From the NCBI GenBank assembly GCA_021292165.1, contig CM037879.1, positions 17,073,525 to 17,137,524 on the forward strand: a DNA stretch of 64,000 bases, in the 5' to 3' direction. Position numbers and translations under genes: made by a program. The notes below the pieces were generated by a model that worked only from the letters and a program-made list of their open reading frames with translations, was not told the DNA's origin and did no database searches. This document shows positions 32,521 to 44,539 of the stretch, piece by piece. Source of the DNA: Shinisaurus crocodilurus. Taxonomy: Eukaryota > Chordata > Lepidosauria > Squamata > Shinisauridae. How positions within the stretch are numbered: position 1 is the first letter of the stretch; each line of letters opens with the position of its first letter.

Positions 32521-33172
32521 AGAGGCTATACTTACCAACAACCTCAGAGCTTGGATAGGATGTTTCCCCAATCGGGACTGACAAGCCTCCTTGCCTTAGC
32601 TACTTACCTGGTAGGATTTACCTCTAACTACCTACTTATTTTTTAGTTGACCTATGGTTACCTGTGCTGTAACAGGACAAAGACCAAATAAAAGTCTATT
32701 TTTGAGTTAGTATTTTTGTATAGTATCGGTGAATATGGAGTCAAGGGAGAGCAGGGGTTTTGAGAAGCGACACTAACCCCCCTGCCGCATGGTCACAGGT
32801 ACATGAGTTTAATTTGAACTCTTCCACCACCACCACAAAAAAAAATACACCACTTGACCAGTGGAGACTTGTTTTTAAAGGTTTTGAGGAGGCAGCAAGA
32901 TGAGAAGAGGAGAGAGAGGTTAAATTGAGAAGAGGAGATGCAGCTGTGTTTGTGCTAGCAGATTATATTTTTGAGATGATGTGATATGGGCTCCTGTCCC
33001 TGGGCATCAAGGCTTTTCCATGGATTTGGCTTGCTAACTCACACAACCTCATCGATATGGCTTGCTGATAAATCTAATTTCCAACTGCTGTATTGCAGTT
33101 CTCCATAGCTAAGGGGTAGAAAACAAGCCATAATTGCCCTTTAACATTGTTTAAATCTCTTTTAAACTATAG
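32521..33172. other. Intron j, end, unassigned
   Basis: Nothing recognised apart from a short A-rich tract near 32835. Confidence 0.5.
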
Positions 33173-33382
<210 letters not shown>

Positions 33383-33825
33383 TGATGAAAGAATTATAAT
33401 GTTCTTTGATGACTGGAAATTTCTCCCCATTTCTTTTAGAAGGCAACACCCTTCAGCTAGGGGAGGGCCAGAAATTTTTTTACAGAGGCAGAGAGTGCCA
33501 ATACTTTTTAGCAAGGTTGGATGTAGCTTAGGAATGAGGCTACTGAGATCCAAGCAATTGCTTTAGGGACTCTGATGCTGGATCAGCCATTTTGGCTGCC
33601 TGTTTTAGAAATCTGCTTGCTCTCAATAGGCTCTGTTGGTACATTTGTAAATAAAACATGTTGCGACACCAGTGTTTGGTGCTCTCTCATGATCCAATGG
33701 GAACTAATCCTTATATAATTATCTCTGGACTAATTGCCCTTCAGAGAAGTAGGGTGAATGTAGAAGTATTATACTTGTCTAACACTTTTTTCAGTGTATG
33801 TTTTTCTTTCTCCTTAACTTAGAGA

Positions 33826-33948
33826 GAACCAGTGTGATGTAGTGGTTAGAACCAGTGTGATGTAGTGGCTAGGGAGACCCATGTTCAAATCCCTACTCAA
33901 CCATGAAGCTTTCACTGGGTAACCTTGAGACAGAGTTACTGCCTGTGT
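33826..33948 (+). mobile_element. tRNA-type SINE 5' part with duplicated A-box head
   Basis: The SINE head AACCAGTGTGATGTAGTGGT occurs twice in tandem (about 33827-33850 and 33851-33874), then the body continues through the B-box region (TGTTCAAATCCC) to ACTGCCT, where SINE similarity stops just before the DIRS-like element. Confidence 0.75.
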
Positions 33949-33959
33949 TCGTGTGATCG

Positions 33960-36900
33960 TATCTTGGCTTCTTATGCATGAGACTTTCTTGGTCAGTGGA
34001 GGGTGGAGATGACAACAATGAATTAACTCCAGGCTGCGCTTGCCTGGGTAGAGGTGAGGAGTCACAGGGCAGTGACTCCCTTGAGGCTCCCCAAGTGCCA
34101 GGCGCATCAGTGGGAACCTGACATGACTGAGCAGTCAGTGGTGCTTGCCTCAGTCATAGCTCCTTGGGAGGAGGTGGGCCAAACAGGACTCTTATCTCTT
34201 GCTGCTACTGCTTGTTCAGACCGAGGAAGCCATTGCGACTCACTGATGGAGTTAGGTATGTCACTAAGTGAGGAGGAGGGGAGCTCACATGCAAGAAACC
34301 TCTCCACATTGCTCAGGCAAACTGTGGCAGCCATTTTGGAAGTGGTACCTACCAGAGCAGAGTGTTCTTTCTCCTCCAGTACTGTCCTCCCAGGTGGGCT
34401 TGCATGTAGCCAAAACACGGCTACCCCTGCCCAGAGACTAGAGGCCCAGTGTTGCCCTTCCAGGGTAAATACTGGGATTGCTGGATCAATGGTGGACATC
34501 CCATATGGAGGATGCACAGCGGTGGCAACATAAAACAAGCCATGGTGGGAGGAAGAGAAGGTTCCCCTCCTCTGCATCCGGTGGGTCATCATGTCCATCC
34601 TCCTCTTCCTCGTCAGTTTCAGAGCCCTGCTCAAAGCATAAGAGTGGAACCAGGTGCTGCCAGAGGTTGTGGGCAAACTCAAGAAATCTAAGAAGGGGGA
34701 GAAGTCATCCCCAGGCAAGGCTCCCCTATACCCTTCCAAAAGGCCAAAGTCAGCCTGAGAGAAAGCAGTGGCAAAAGGAGTTTGTCCTTGCTGCCACCTG
34801 CTTCCCTAGTTACAGCTAATGGGGAAGGGGGGCAGTGTGTGATAATCTGTCTCAGAGATGGCCTCCATCCTGGGTGAGTATTCCCAGGGAGGATCTGAAA
34901 TAGAGGAGGGGGAATTGTCAGAGGGAGATCAGCCTACCTTCGCCATTGCCTCAACAAAGATTGTCTAAGCAGGACACTTCCCCCATTATTCTCAATAAAA
35001 CAGTCATGGTTTTAAACCTGCAGCATCTGCTTACTCAAACCAAGATAACTGCTGCTGAAGATCAGCCACAAGAATGTGCTGAGGTTTTTCCAGGTGACAC
35101 CCCCTCAGAGTTTACAATCTCCTTCCCAAGTTCTCTCCCCCCCCCCCCAAATTTGAGCCACAGAGTGGAAGGACCTTGCCAAACGGGGCTTCCTTGGCAG
35201 TGCACAAGAGACTCTATTCACTGACTCCAGACTTCATGAAGTTACTGAAAGACTTTACTGTGGATAAAGCAGTAGCAGCCCTCACCTCTCAGTTGGTTTT
35301 CCATAAGGAAGCAGGGGAAGCCCTAATGGATCCAGGTGACCAAAAAAATGATGCGGCTCTTCAGCAGCTGCGTTAGGCGTGGCCTTGGCAATAAGAGCGG
35401 CTCCGGCAAATTCAGTCATAACCCAGGCATCAGTCTGATGGCACAGTCCCTCCTATTGGAACCCCCCACTGGGTCCAAGCACCTCAGGGAAGGCCTGAAT
35501 AAACTAACTATAGCTGCTGAGTTCATGGCGGACTCTTCTATGGACTGCTTCCAGTTTGCAGCCAGAGTTATGTCCTCAGGTATTGTAGTGTGCTGCAGGT
35601 TATGGCTAAAACATTGGGAGGTGGAGGCCCGATCAAAAGCAAACTTGGCCACCATTCCTGTTTCAGGGGGAAATTGTTTGGGGAGGCCCTAACTCCCGTG
35701 CTTATAGAAAGAAGAAAGTCCTTCCAGCCACCCATAAGAACGAGGAGGCCAAAAGGAACAATCCTGTACATCCCTTTCATCTCAGGGCCTTTCAGTCCAA
35801 CAGGCCTTTCTGATCCCGATGCCAGGGCTACCATCAGCAGTTCAAACCACATGCCAAGGCAGGCTGAGGAGGCAAGCAATAGGGAAAGCTGCTCTTGGCA
35901 TGAAGCCACCCCACCTTTGTGGGTGGAGTGGGAAGACATTGGCACAAATGGGGCTTAAATTGTCCAGACAGGTGGGTTCTCAAGACTACATCTGGGCTAT
36001 GGTCTCAAATCCCAAACTGCCCCCAACTATTATTTTCTACCATCTAGCAAGAATCAGGAAAAAAACCTCAGGGTTCCCACAGCCATAAAATGTCTACTCG
36101 ACATAGGGGCTGCAGATCAGGTGCTTTGTGCAGAGTGATCTTCAGGTGTATTTTTCATATTCTTAGTCGCTGAAAGGAGCAGGGCCTGGAGATTCTGGAC
36201 CTCAATTTCCTCAACCAGTTCATCAAGAAGAGGAAGTCCAGAATGGAGACCCTGAGATCGACAACAGAGTCTATTTTTCCAGGGAATCTGCTGGCCTCAG
36301 TAGATCTCACAGAAGATGATCTCCACATCCCGATACAGGAGTTGCAGCGGCGCTTCCTACATATTGCATATCACTTGGATCAATTCCAGTTGATCCATGT
36401 ACTTACTTTCAGTTTGTCCTTGGCTCCCTGGGTGTTCACCAAGGCTGTAGGGGCCCTGGTGAGTCACCTCTGCACTCTGGGGATCAATATATACCCTTAT
36501 TTGGATGATCTACTCAGCAGAGCCCCAGGGATTACTATATGCTTTTCCTCCTTTTCCCTTACTTTCCAAAGTTCTATGCACATTAAGGTTACTGAAGGCA
36601 CAGCTGGTGCTAATAGCTCTGTATTGGCCATTGAGACTGCGGTTTTCAGACCTTCAGGAGCTCTGCGTGGGTCACCCATGGAAACTTCCTGTTTGGCTGG
36701 GACTTCTGAATCAGGATCTAGTTTTCCTTCTGGTCCCAGAATGGCTGTGACTGCCTGCATGGCAAGAACTGTTAGGGGCCAGACTGTTGGAGGGAGTGGT
36801 CAAGACCACATTATTAGACATCCCATTCCTCTGGGCACCACCCTCAGCTGACTGAGAACAGAAAGTTGGATTTACCATGAAGTGTTCTTCTGGTCAATGA

Positions 36901-37310
36901 GGGATGGACCCAACAGTTTGTCTGTTTATCAGGTTTGTCTGGTTTGGTATGTCTTGAGTGGATGGGGACTAGTGTATCATGTTTTGTGTGGTGCCCCACT
37001 AGGGAGATAGGGTGTCCTACGATTCATTCTTTTCTTTCTTCTATCTGTTTGGTCCAGTTTTTCTGAGCAAGTCGCATTTATGTTGGACTAGAGCGGTTTT
37101 ATCTATTTGCAATTGTTCTCATGCTAGTTTTTTAAAAGATGTATGAGTTTGAAGTACAGCTGAAGTCAAGTCCTGCAACTGAGGGGATTTCTCTTCTTGT
37201 GGTGGGATATGTATCGATGTTTTAGCCCAGCCTTCTCATGGAGGAGAGGGGTTAACCCATTCTTGTTAGGTCTAACCTTCACTGACCAGAAGGACACTTC
37301 ATGGTAACAC
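33960..37310 (+). mobile_element. DIRS-like tyrosine-recombinase retrotransposon remnant
   Basis: Plus-strand frames give a DIRS-type gag region (SSMDCFQFAARVMSSGIVVC, CRLWLKHWEVEARSKANL, VLIERRKSFQPP at about 35525-35730). RT pieces follow at 36243-36530 (LLASVDLTEDDLHIPIQ, RRFLHIAYHLDQFQ, FTKAVGALVSHL, IYPYLDDLL). The LDD box with this context is characteristic of DIRS rather than gypsy or LINE RT. A sequence at 36877-36912 (TTACCATGAAGTGTTCTTCT...) recurs inverted at 37268-37306, and a weaker direct copy is at about 33975-34005, as expected of DIRS inverted ends plus an internal complementary region. Frames are broken and the recombinase is not recognisable. A large RT/RNaseH deletion follows YLDD. 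Confidence 0.75.
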
Positions 37311-37594
37311 CAGCTTTCCATTTGCCCATGCATGCAGCCCCTTCTCTCCTCCCTTTGCAGTGTGCCTCATTGAAACTAAACCAGCTTCAAACCATAATTT
37401 AAGATCTTGGTTTATTCCAAAGATGCAATCATTGTTTCCCAGTTTGAATGAAATGGGTAACTATAGTGAATTGGAGACTTCCACATTTCTTTGGGGCACA
37501 CTGCGAAGGGAGGAGAGAAGGGGCTACAGACATGGGTCAAAGGCTTGCACATAATTTCTGCCTATTAAGCCAAGGTATGATCATCTGGGTGCCA
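37311..37594. other. Unassigned segment between DIRS remnant and SINE fragment
   Basis: Contains AAACCAGCTTCAAACCATAATT, similar to the foldback family at 51130-51230 and 55205-55230. No other feature. Confidence 0.4.
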
Positions 37595-37725
37595 TCACTA
37601 TCCCTCAGCCGAACCTATTTCACAGGGTAGTTGTAAGAATAAAATGAATGGGGAAGAGAAGGACTGTGTACACCACCTTAAGCTCTTTAGAGGAAGGATA
37701 GAATATAAATGGAATAAATAAAAGC
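37595..37725 (+). mobile_element. tRNA-type SINE 3' part
   Basis: CCCTCAGCCGAACCTATTTC, then a GTTGTAAGAATAAAATG body and an AAATGGAATAAATAAA end: the 3' half of the SINE family seen at 21881-22120. It could be the far half of the SINE begun at 33826, split by the DIRS element, or an independent truncated copy. Confidence 0.7.
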
Positions 37726-37916
37726 CTTAAACATTTAATACATATGTAATCAGTCAAATATATTGAAATAGCTATATCTAAATGCTGAGTCATCAAAGGT
37801 GATTCATTGGCTTCAACACCTCTTATAATATTAGATCTATGGGGTTAAAAGAAAAACTTAAAGGTGGGCGTCAGTTCTTGGATAATCAGATCCTAAACGT
37901 GTAACACTGCTAATGA

Positions 37917-38060
<144 letters not shown>

Positions 38061-38269
38061 TAACTAACTGTATTTGAATGAAAGTGGCCTTCTCTGTCCA
38101 TGCCAGGCAGGGTGGGGACAGCCCACACACATTTCAAAAGAAACTCTTGTCATGGATAATGATTTTTTATTCATCTTACTCAGTGACATTTAATAGAACT
38201 CATGTACAGTAATACCTCGGATTACGAGTAACCCGGTTTGCGAGCTACTCGTAAGACGAGGAAAATTTT

Positions 38270-38345
38270 AGCATAAATTTAAATTTGAAAGACGAGCAAG
38301 TCTTGCAACACGAGCCGCTGCCGCTTTCAAATTTAAATTTATGCT
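38270..38345. repeat. Subterminal hairpin, perfect 22-bp arms
   Basis: The arm AGCATAAATTTAAATTTGAA plus two bases at 38270-38291 is exactly complementary to 38324-38345, with a 32-nt loop containing CTTGCAACACGAG. It lies just inside the left end of the foldback element. Confidence 0.9.
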
Positions 38346-38639
38346 CTCGCTCAGCTGGCGCCTCGCGCTGCTGCGCCGCCGCTAGCCAAGCGAGTGGCCA
38401 CACCGTGGCTCGCCTCCACGGGGCTCCCAGCCGCGCTACGCCTCGTTCTGCTGGCCTCGCTCTGCTGGCACCTCGTGCGCTGCCATACCGGCTCCCGGGC
38501 AGGGAAGCGGCACGGCAGTGCGAGGCACCCGCAGAGCGAGGGGTCGCGCTGCGTCTCCTTTGGCAGCTGGCGCCCAGCGTGCTCCCTACCAGCGTGCTCC
38601 CGACTGCCAGCGCGCTCCCTGCCTAGCAAGCAGCGGCTT

Positions 38640-39690
38640 GCCTCTCTGCGCTTCTCTCTCTCTCCCCCTCCCCTTGCTTCCCCCCTCGCTCCTTTCCCAA
38701 TTGGTTTATCCTGCTTTGGGCCCGGTGGGGCTTAGGTTGAGTTCTCTCTCTCTCGGAGGGGATCATTAAACACTGAAGGGGGGGCGGGTGGTGGTGTAGG
38801 GGAAGCAGAGAGGATGATTTAAAGAGACAGGCGCCCGGGTGAGCGCTTAGCTTGGATGGAGTTGAGAGGGAAGCGAAGGCGAAGAACACGCCCCTCCTGC
38901 CCGCCCGCCCCACAGCAGCACCCGCGCCTCCTCAGCCGCCGCCGCCAGGGACTTCCCCCTCTCGCTCTGTATCGCCTCCCCTCCTACGCCTCTCCGGAGG
39001 CCTCCATGAGGCAGCGCGCAGGCGGCGAAGATTCTCCTCAGCCTCGTCTCTTTCTCATCTTTGTCAGCGCTTTGTTCAGAGCAGCCGGGGCGGGGCGGGG
39101 TTGAAGCGGCGGCGGTGGCGGCGAAGGGGAGGGCAGAGAGGAGGAGGAGGAGAGAAGAGTAAAGAGGGAGGAAGAAGAAGCGGAGGAGGAGGAGGGAGAA
39201 GAAGAAGAGCTGCTCCCCTCCCCCCGCTACTTTACCTCACACACCACTCTCCCCTCCACCCCCCGCACCACTGCAGTCGGCGGAGGCCGCGCAGCCGTGA
39301 GGGGGGTGGCGGCCCGCAGTCGCCCCCCTCAGTGAGGAAACCAAGCGAGAGGAAAGAGAGCGGCTGCCTGAGCGAGCGAGAGGATCCTCCTCCTCCCCTA
39401 GCGGCGGGGGAGGGGTCCCCCGTCCCCCTCCCTCTTCCTTTACCCCCCATGCTCCCTCTTCCTTTACTCCCCTACGTCTCCCTCTTCCTTACCCCCCTTT
39501 CCTTCTATATCCCGCCTGCCCCGTCCCCTTTTCCCACCAAGCACTATCAGCAGCGATTTGGGATTTCCCTCCCTCCCTCGCCCCAGCCCTGCTATTGCTG
39601 CTGCTTCTGCTTCTCCTTCCTGCTGCTCCGAAGTCTAGAAGAAGCCGTGCCGGCGGGGCGGGCGGATTGATGTGGGGGGGGGGTCTGACA
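38640..39690. other. CpG-island-like block within the foldback element
   Basis: Dense CG dinucleotides, GGCGGCGG and CCGCCGCCG runs, GAGGAGGAGGAG and CCCCTCCC tracts. Long frames on both strands are a by-product of low stop density, not genes. It could act as an intronic promoter or regulatory island (inference). Confidence 0.6.
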
Positions 39691-39760
39691 TGAGTCCGCC
39701 GGGAGCCGGCATGGGAGCACACGAAGCGCCAGCAGAGCGAGGCACGCCCGGGAGCCGGCA

Positions 39761-39930
39761 CATCAAACCGAGTTTCCCCATTAGAAATAATGGGAACTCC
39801 GCTGATTCATTCCACAACCATTTAATCACTGCTTTGCCGGCTCCCTTCATGAGGCAAAGCAGTGATTAAATGGTTGTGGAACGAATCAGCGGAGTTCCCA
39901 TTATTTCTAATGGGGAAACTCGGTTTGATG
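39761..39930. repeat. Long near-perfect hairpin, 78-bp arms
   Basis: Arm 39761-39838 and arm 39853-39930 are complementary at 77 of 78 positions around a 14-nt loop. The one mismatch is a CpG-type transition. It lies just inside the right end of the foldback element. Confidence 0.92.
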
Positions 39931-39998
39931 TACGAGCATTTTGGATTACAAGCATGGTTCTGGAACGAATTATACTCGTAATCCAAGGTACTACTGTA

Positions 39999-41513
<1,515 letters not shown>

Positions 41514-41589
41514 CAAACTAGACATGACATCTAATGCGTCTTTGTATTTAACCTGCAGAGTGTTTTTTTTAAAGTGCAGATAACATTTG

Positions 41590-41850
41590 TATTCTTTCCA
41601 GCACCAGGTGAAGACCTTTCTATTCTCCCAGGCATTTTAATCATCTTAATCATTTTAATCTTGTAGTTGTTTTTAACTCCGTTATTGTAACTGCTGCTGC
41701 TAGCTCTGCTGTGTGTTTTTAATCTGTGGTTTTAAATTTTATATTTACTTTATATTGTATTTTAACTGTTTTAACATGTTGTAAACCGCCAAGAGAGCTT
41801 CAGGCCATTGGGCGGTATAAAAATGTATTAAATAAATAAATATATAAACA
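41590..41850 (+). mobile_element. L2-type LINE 3' end
   Basis: Starts in the coding tail (CCAGGTGAAGACCTTTCTATT, equivalent to LKTWLFR), then a T-rich UTR, GTAAACCGCCAAGAGAGCTT and GGGCGGTATAAAAATG with an AATAAATA tail. Confidence 0.75.
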
Positions 41851-42216
41851 TCAACTGGGGTGACTGATAATTATCAGGATCACAATATGCATGGAGAGAG
41901 GATTTAATCCTTTCCTCCCTTGCTGCAGTCCTGAGGAAAAGCCCTCCTTGGAAACTGCTATCTTCTTCGGAGATACCCCACTCACAGCCGGCGCTACCGC
42001 TAGGCAAACTAGGCGGTTGCCTAGGGCACGTGGCTGAAGAGGGCGCAGAAACGCTGCACTCCTCTTCGCTGCCGCCGCCGCACCACCCCCGCCGCGCCTC
42101 CCCCCGCCCGCCGAAGCTGCCGCCGCGCCTCCCTCCGCCCGCCGCCGCCGCGCCTCCCCCGCCCGCCCCTCGCCACCTACCTTCTCCGCGTCGCTTCCGG
42201 AGCCCCGCCCGCGTTG

Positions 42217-44265
42217 TTTTATTTATTTATTTATTTATTTATTTATTATTTGCATTTATCCATCGCCCATCTGGCCGGCCAACCGGCCACCCTGGGCGAT
42301 GTACAGAAAATAAAACAGAACAAAATACATTAAAACATTTTTCTCCATTAAAATACATTAAAACAGTATAAAATTTTAAAATCTTAGCCCACCCCATATT
42401 CCCACCTGAATAACCAAGTTTTTAATGAACGGCGGAAGCTCAGCAGAGAGGGGGCATGGCGGAGGTCACTTGGGAGAGAGTTCCATAGTACGGAGGCTGC
42501 CACAGAGAAGGCCCTCTTCCTCATCCCGACCAGTCTAGCTGCTCTGGCTGAAGGGACAAGGAGAAGGCCGTCTGTGGCAGATCTTGTTGAGCGGCCCACT
42601 TGGTGTTGCTGGAGACGCTCCTTGAGATAGACTGGACTGGAGCCGTATAGGGTTTTAAAGGTCAAAGCCAACACCTTGAATTCAGCTTGGCAAGCAACTG
42701 GTAGCCAGTGTAGCTCCTTGAGCACTGGCGTGATGTGATCCCGCCGGTGGCTGCCTTTAACCAGGAGAGCCGCTGCGTTCTGTACCAGCTGTAGCTTCTG
42801 AACCGTCTTCCAGGGTAACCCCACGTAGAGCGCATTACAGTAGTCTAGGCGAGAGGAGACCAAGGCATGAACCACTGAAGGGAGCAGATGATTAGGAAGG
42901 TAGGGGCGCAGCTGCCGTATCAGATGGAGTTGATACAGCGCCGCCCGGCTCACAGCTGCCACCTGAGCCTCCATGGACAGCTGGGAGTCTAGAATGACCC
43001 CCAAGCTGCGGACCTGGTCCTTCAGGGGGAGATGTACCCCATTCAGCACCAGGTCAACATCCCCTAACCTTCCCTTGTCCCCCACCAGAAGTACCTCGGT
43101 CTTGTCAGGGTTCAGCTTCAGCATATTCCTTCCCATCCAGCCACCCACTGACTCCAGGCACTTGGACAGGGTCTCAACGGCTAACCTCGGTGAGGATTTA
43201 AAAGAGAGGTAGAGCTGCGTGTCATCTGCATACTGATTACACTGCATCCCAAACCTCCTGATGATAGCTCCCAGGGGCTTTAGGTAGATGTTGAACAACA
43301 TCGGGGAGAGGATGGAACCCTGCGGCACTCCACAAGTGAGCAGCCGAGGGTCCGAAGCCTCCTCCCCGAGAACTACCCTCTGGTACCTTCCAGAGAGGAA
43401 GGACTGGAACCACTGCAATACAGTGCCTCCTATGCCCAACCCCTCCAGGTGGTCCAGGAGGATACCGTGGTCAACGGTATCAAAAGCCGCTGAGAGATAG
43501 AGGAGGACTAGAAAGGAGCATTCGCCCCTATCCAAAGCCCTCCTCATATCATCCACCAAGGCGACCAAGGCTGTCTCCGTCCCATGTCCAGGCCTGAAGC
43601 CCGACTGGCACGGATCTAAATAATCGGCTTCATCCAAGTGTGCCTTCAACTGAGCACCCACCACCCGCTCGATCACCTTGCCCAGAAATGGTAAATTGGA
43701 GACTGGGCGGAAGTTGTTCAGATCCTGCGGATCCAAGGAGGGCTTCTTTAGAAGTGGTCTTATTACTGCCTCCTTGAGGGCTGATGGCATAACTCCCTCC
43801 TCGAGGGAGGCATTCACCACTGCCTTGATCCCCTCACCCAGTCTCTCCCTACAGCTCATAATGAGCCAGGACGGGCAAGGGTCACGCAAGCAGGTGGTCG
43901 GCCTCACAGATGAAAGCACCTTGTCCACTTCATCAGAAGGAAGAAGCCGGAACCGATCCCACAAAACCGGTCTGCCATTGGCCTCCTCCCACTCACTCCC
44001 TGTGTCCACGACGTACGATATCCCACTCCTAATCCGATCAGTTTTATCTGCGAAGTGCTTCGCTAAAGCCTCACAGGAGGCTTTCGACTGTTCCATTGGG
44101 TCCGGAGCGGCTGGACCGACCAGACTCCGGACCACTTGGAACAGCCTCCTGGGGCAGCACTCTGCAGACGCAATGGAGGCAGCATAGAATTTCTTTTTTG
44201 CTGTCTTCACCGCCACCCGGTAGCCCTGTTAAACAGCCCTGTTGCCCTGGTTTCCCCGGCAAAAA
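42217..44265 (-). mobile_element. L2-type LINE, 5'-truncated, long open RT
   Basis: Inserted inside the hAT element on the minus strand. Its tail is the TTTA run at 42217-42247 on plus. The 3' UTR carries the CATCGCCC box shared with the 8.1-9.0 kb copy. The endonuclease region is missing. Confidence 0.88.
42384..44216 (-). CDS. L2 ORF2 partial: reverse transcriptase, 610 codons open
   Basis: An uninterrupted frame covering the whole RT: FRPVSNLPFLGKVIERVVGA, HGTETALVALVDDMRRALDR, SAAFDTVDHGILLDHLE, GVPQGSILSPMLFNIYLKPL, and the catalytic box QYADDTQLYLSF, followed by the L2 C-terminal region to LFRWEYGVG. The first Met is only a convenient start, since the natural ORF2 began upstream with an endonuclease that is lost. 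The LSAAFD block reads LYLSAAFD where a catalytic Asp is usual (LDLSAAFD), so activity is doubtful. Confidence 0.85.
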   Translation of the reverse strand: MAVKTAKKKFYAASIASAECCPRRLFQVVRSLVGPAAPDPMEQSKASCEALAKHFADKTDRIRSGISYVVDTGSEWEEANGRPVLWDRFRLLPSDEVDKVLSSVRPTTCLRDPCPSWLIMSCRERLGEGIKAVVNASLEEGVMPSALKEAVIRPLLKKPSLDPQDLNNFRPVSNLPFLGKVIERVVGAQLKAHLDEADYLDPCQSGFRPGHGTETALVALVDDMRRALDRGECSFLVLLYLSAAFDTVDHGILLDHLEGLGIGGTVLQWFQSFLSGRYQRVVLGEEASDPRLLTCGVPQGSILSPMLFNIYLKPLGAIIRRFGMQCNQYADDTQLYLSFKSSPRLAVETLSKCLESVGGWMGRNMLKLNPDKTEVLLVGDKGRLGDVDLVLNGVHLPLKDQVRSLGVILDSQLSMEAQVAAVSRAALYQLHLIRQLRPYLPNHLLPSVVHALVSSRLDYCNALYVGLPWKTVQKLQLVQNAAALLVKGSHRRDHITPVLKELHWLPVACQAEFKVLALTFKTLYGSSPVYLKERLQQHQVGRSTRSATDGLLLVPSARAARLVGMRKRAFSVAASVLWNSLPSDLRHAPSLLSFRRSLKTWLFRWEYGVG

Positions 44266-44539
44266 GCAGAGCTCGGGGGTCCCGTCGCATCACTTCCTCC
44301 TCGGAGGCGGTGGCGGAGGCAGCGGCGGCAGCCAGGGCAGGGGGAAGGTAGGTAGGTAGGTGGTGGTGGCGCGGGGGGGGTTGCAGAGCAGGGCTGCTTT
44401 GCTCCGGAGCCTCCCCCACGGCACGAGGGGGGGACACTAAATATAATTCCGCCTAGGGTGCCAAACTGCCCTGCACCGGTCCTGACCCCACTGGCGCCAA
44501 TATTTAACTTTATCACTAAAGTTGTCATGCCTAGCAAAT

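Larger units (their letters stand above)
38207..39996. mobile_element. Mariner-like foldback element (family C) with CpG-island-like cargo
   Basis: The ends are CAGTAATACCTCGGATTACG and, complemented, CAGTAGTACCTTGGATTACG, flanked by TA (38205-38206, 39997-39998). Inverted similarity extends inward several hundred bases: GCCTCGCTCTGCTGGC at about 38452-38468 pairs with GCCAGCAGAGCGAGGC near 39727-39743, and CCGGCTCCCGGGC at 38488-38500 pairs with GCCCGGGAGCCGG near 39747-39759. Between about 38640 and 39690 lies a GC- and CpG-rich block with purine and pyrimidine tracts, unlike the AT-rich family members at 29549 and 62245 (about 250 bp each). No transposase. The block reads like a vertebrate promoter or 5'-UTR segment, which suggests capture of host DNA (inference). 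Confidence 0.75.
41983..44484. mobile_element. hAT-type non-autonomous element hosting an L2
   Basis: Flanked by the exact 8-bp duplication ACCCCACT (41975-41982 and 44485-44492), the hAT signature. The ends are CACAGCCGGCGC and, complemented, CAGGACCGGTGC, and both sides continue to a shared CTAGGCGG box. Without the L2 insert (42217-44265) the element is about 450 bp, GC-rich and non-coding. Confidence 0.8.
41514..44536. mobile_element. Outer foldback element interrupted by L2 end and by hAT
   Basis: The left end AACTAGACATGACATCT (about 41516-41532) and the complement of the right end GCTAGGCATGACAACTTT (about 44518-44535) form an imperfect inverted repeat. The interior shares ATCAGGATCACA and CTGCAGTCCTGA boxes with the 12013-12431 element. 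It is split by an L2-type 3' end (41590-41850) and a hAT element (41983-44484). Confidence 0.5.

Noticed and set aside
34107..34739. 210-codon minus-strand frame
   Set aside because: It lies antisense to the gag region of the DIRS-like remnant and shows no known domain. A shadow of the plus-strand coding sequence.
38852..39670. 272-codon open frame in the GC-rich block, and others on both strands
   Set aside because: Low-complexity Pro/Arg/Gly/Ser composition, open in several frames at once because of high GC. No domain and no codon bias.
38640..39690. CpG island as the promoter of PLEKHH2 or another host gene
   Set aside because: It lies inside a transposon between internal coding exons, with no adjacent exon 1 recognisable. 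Kept only as a possible captured or cryptic island.
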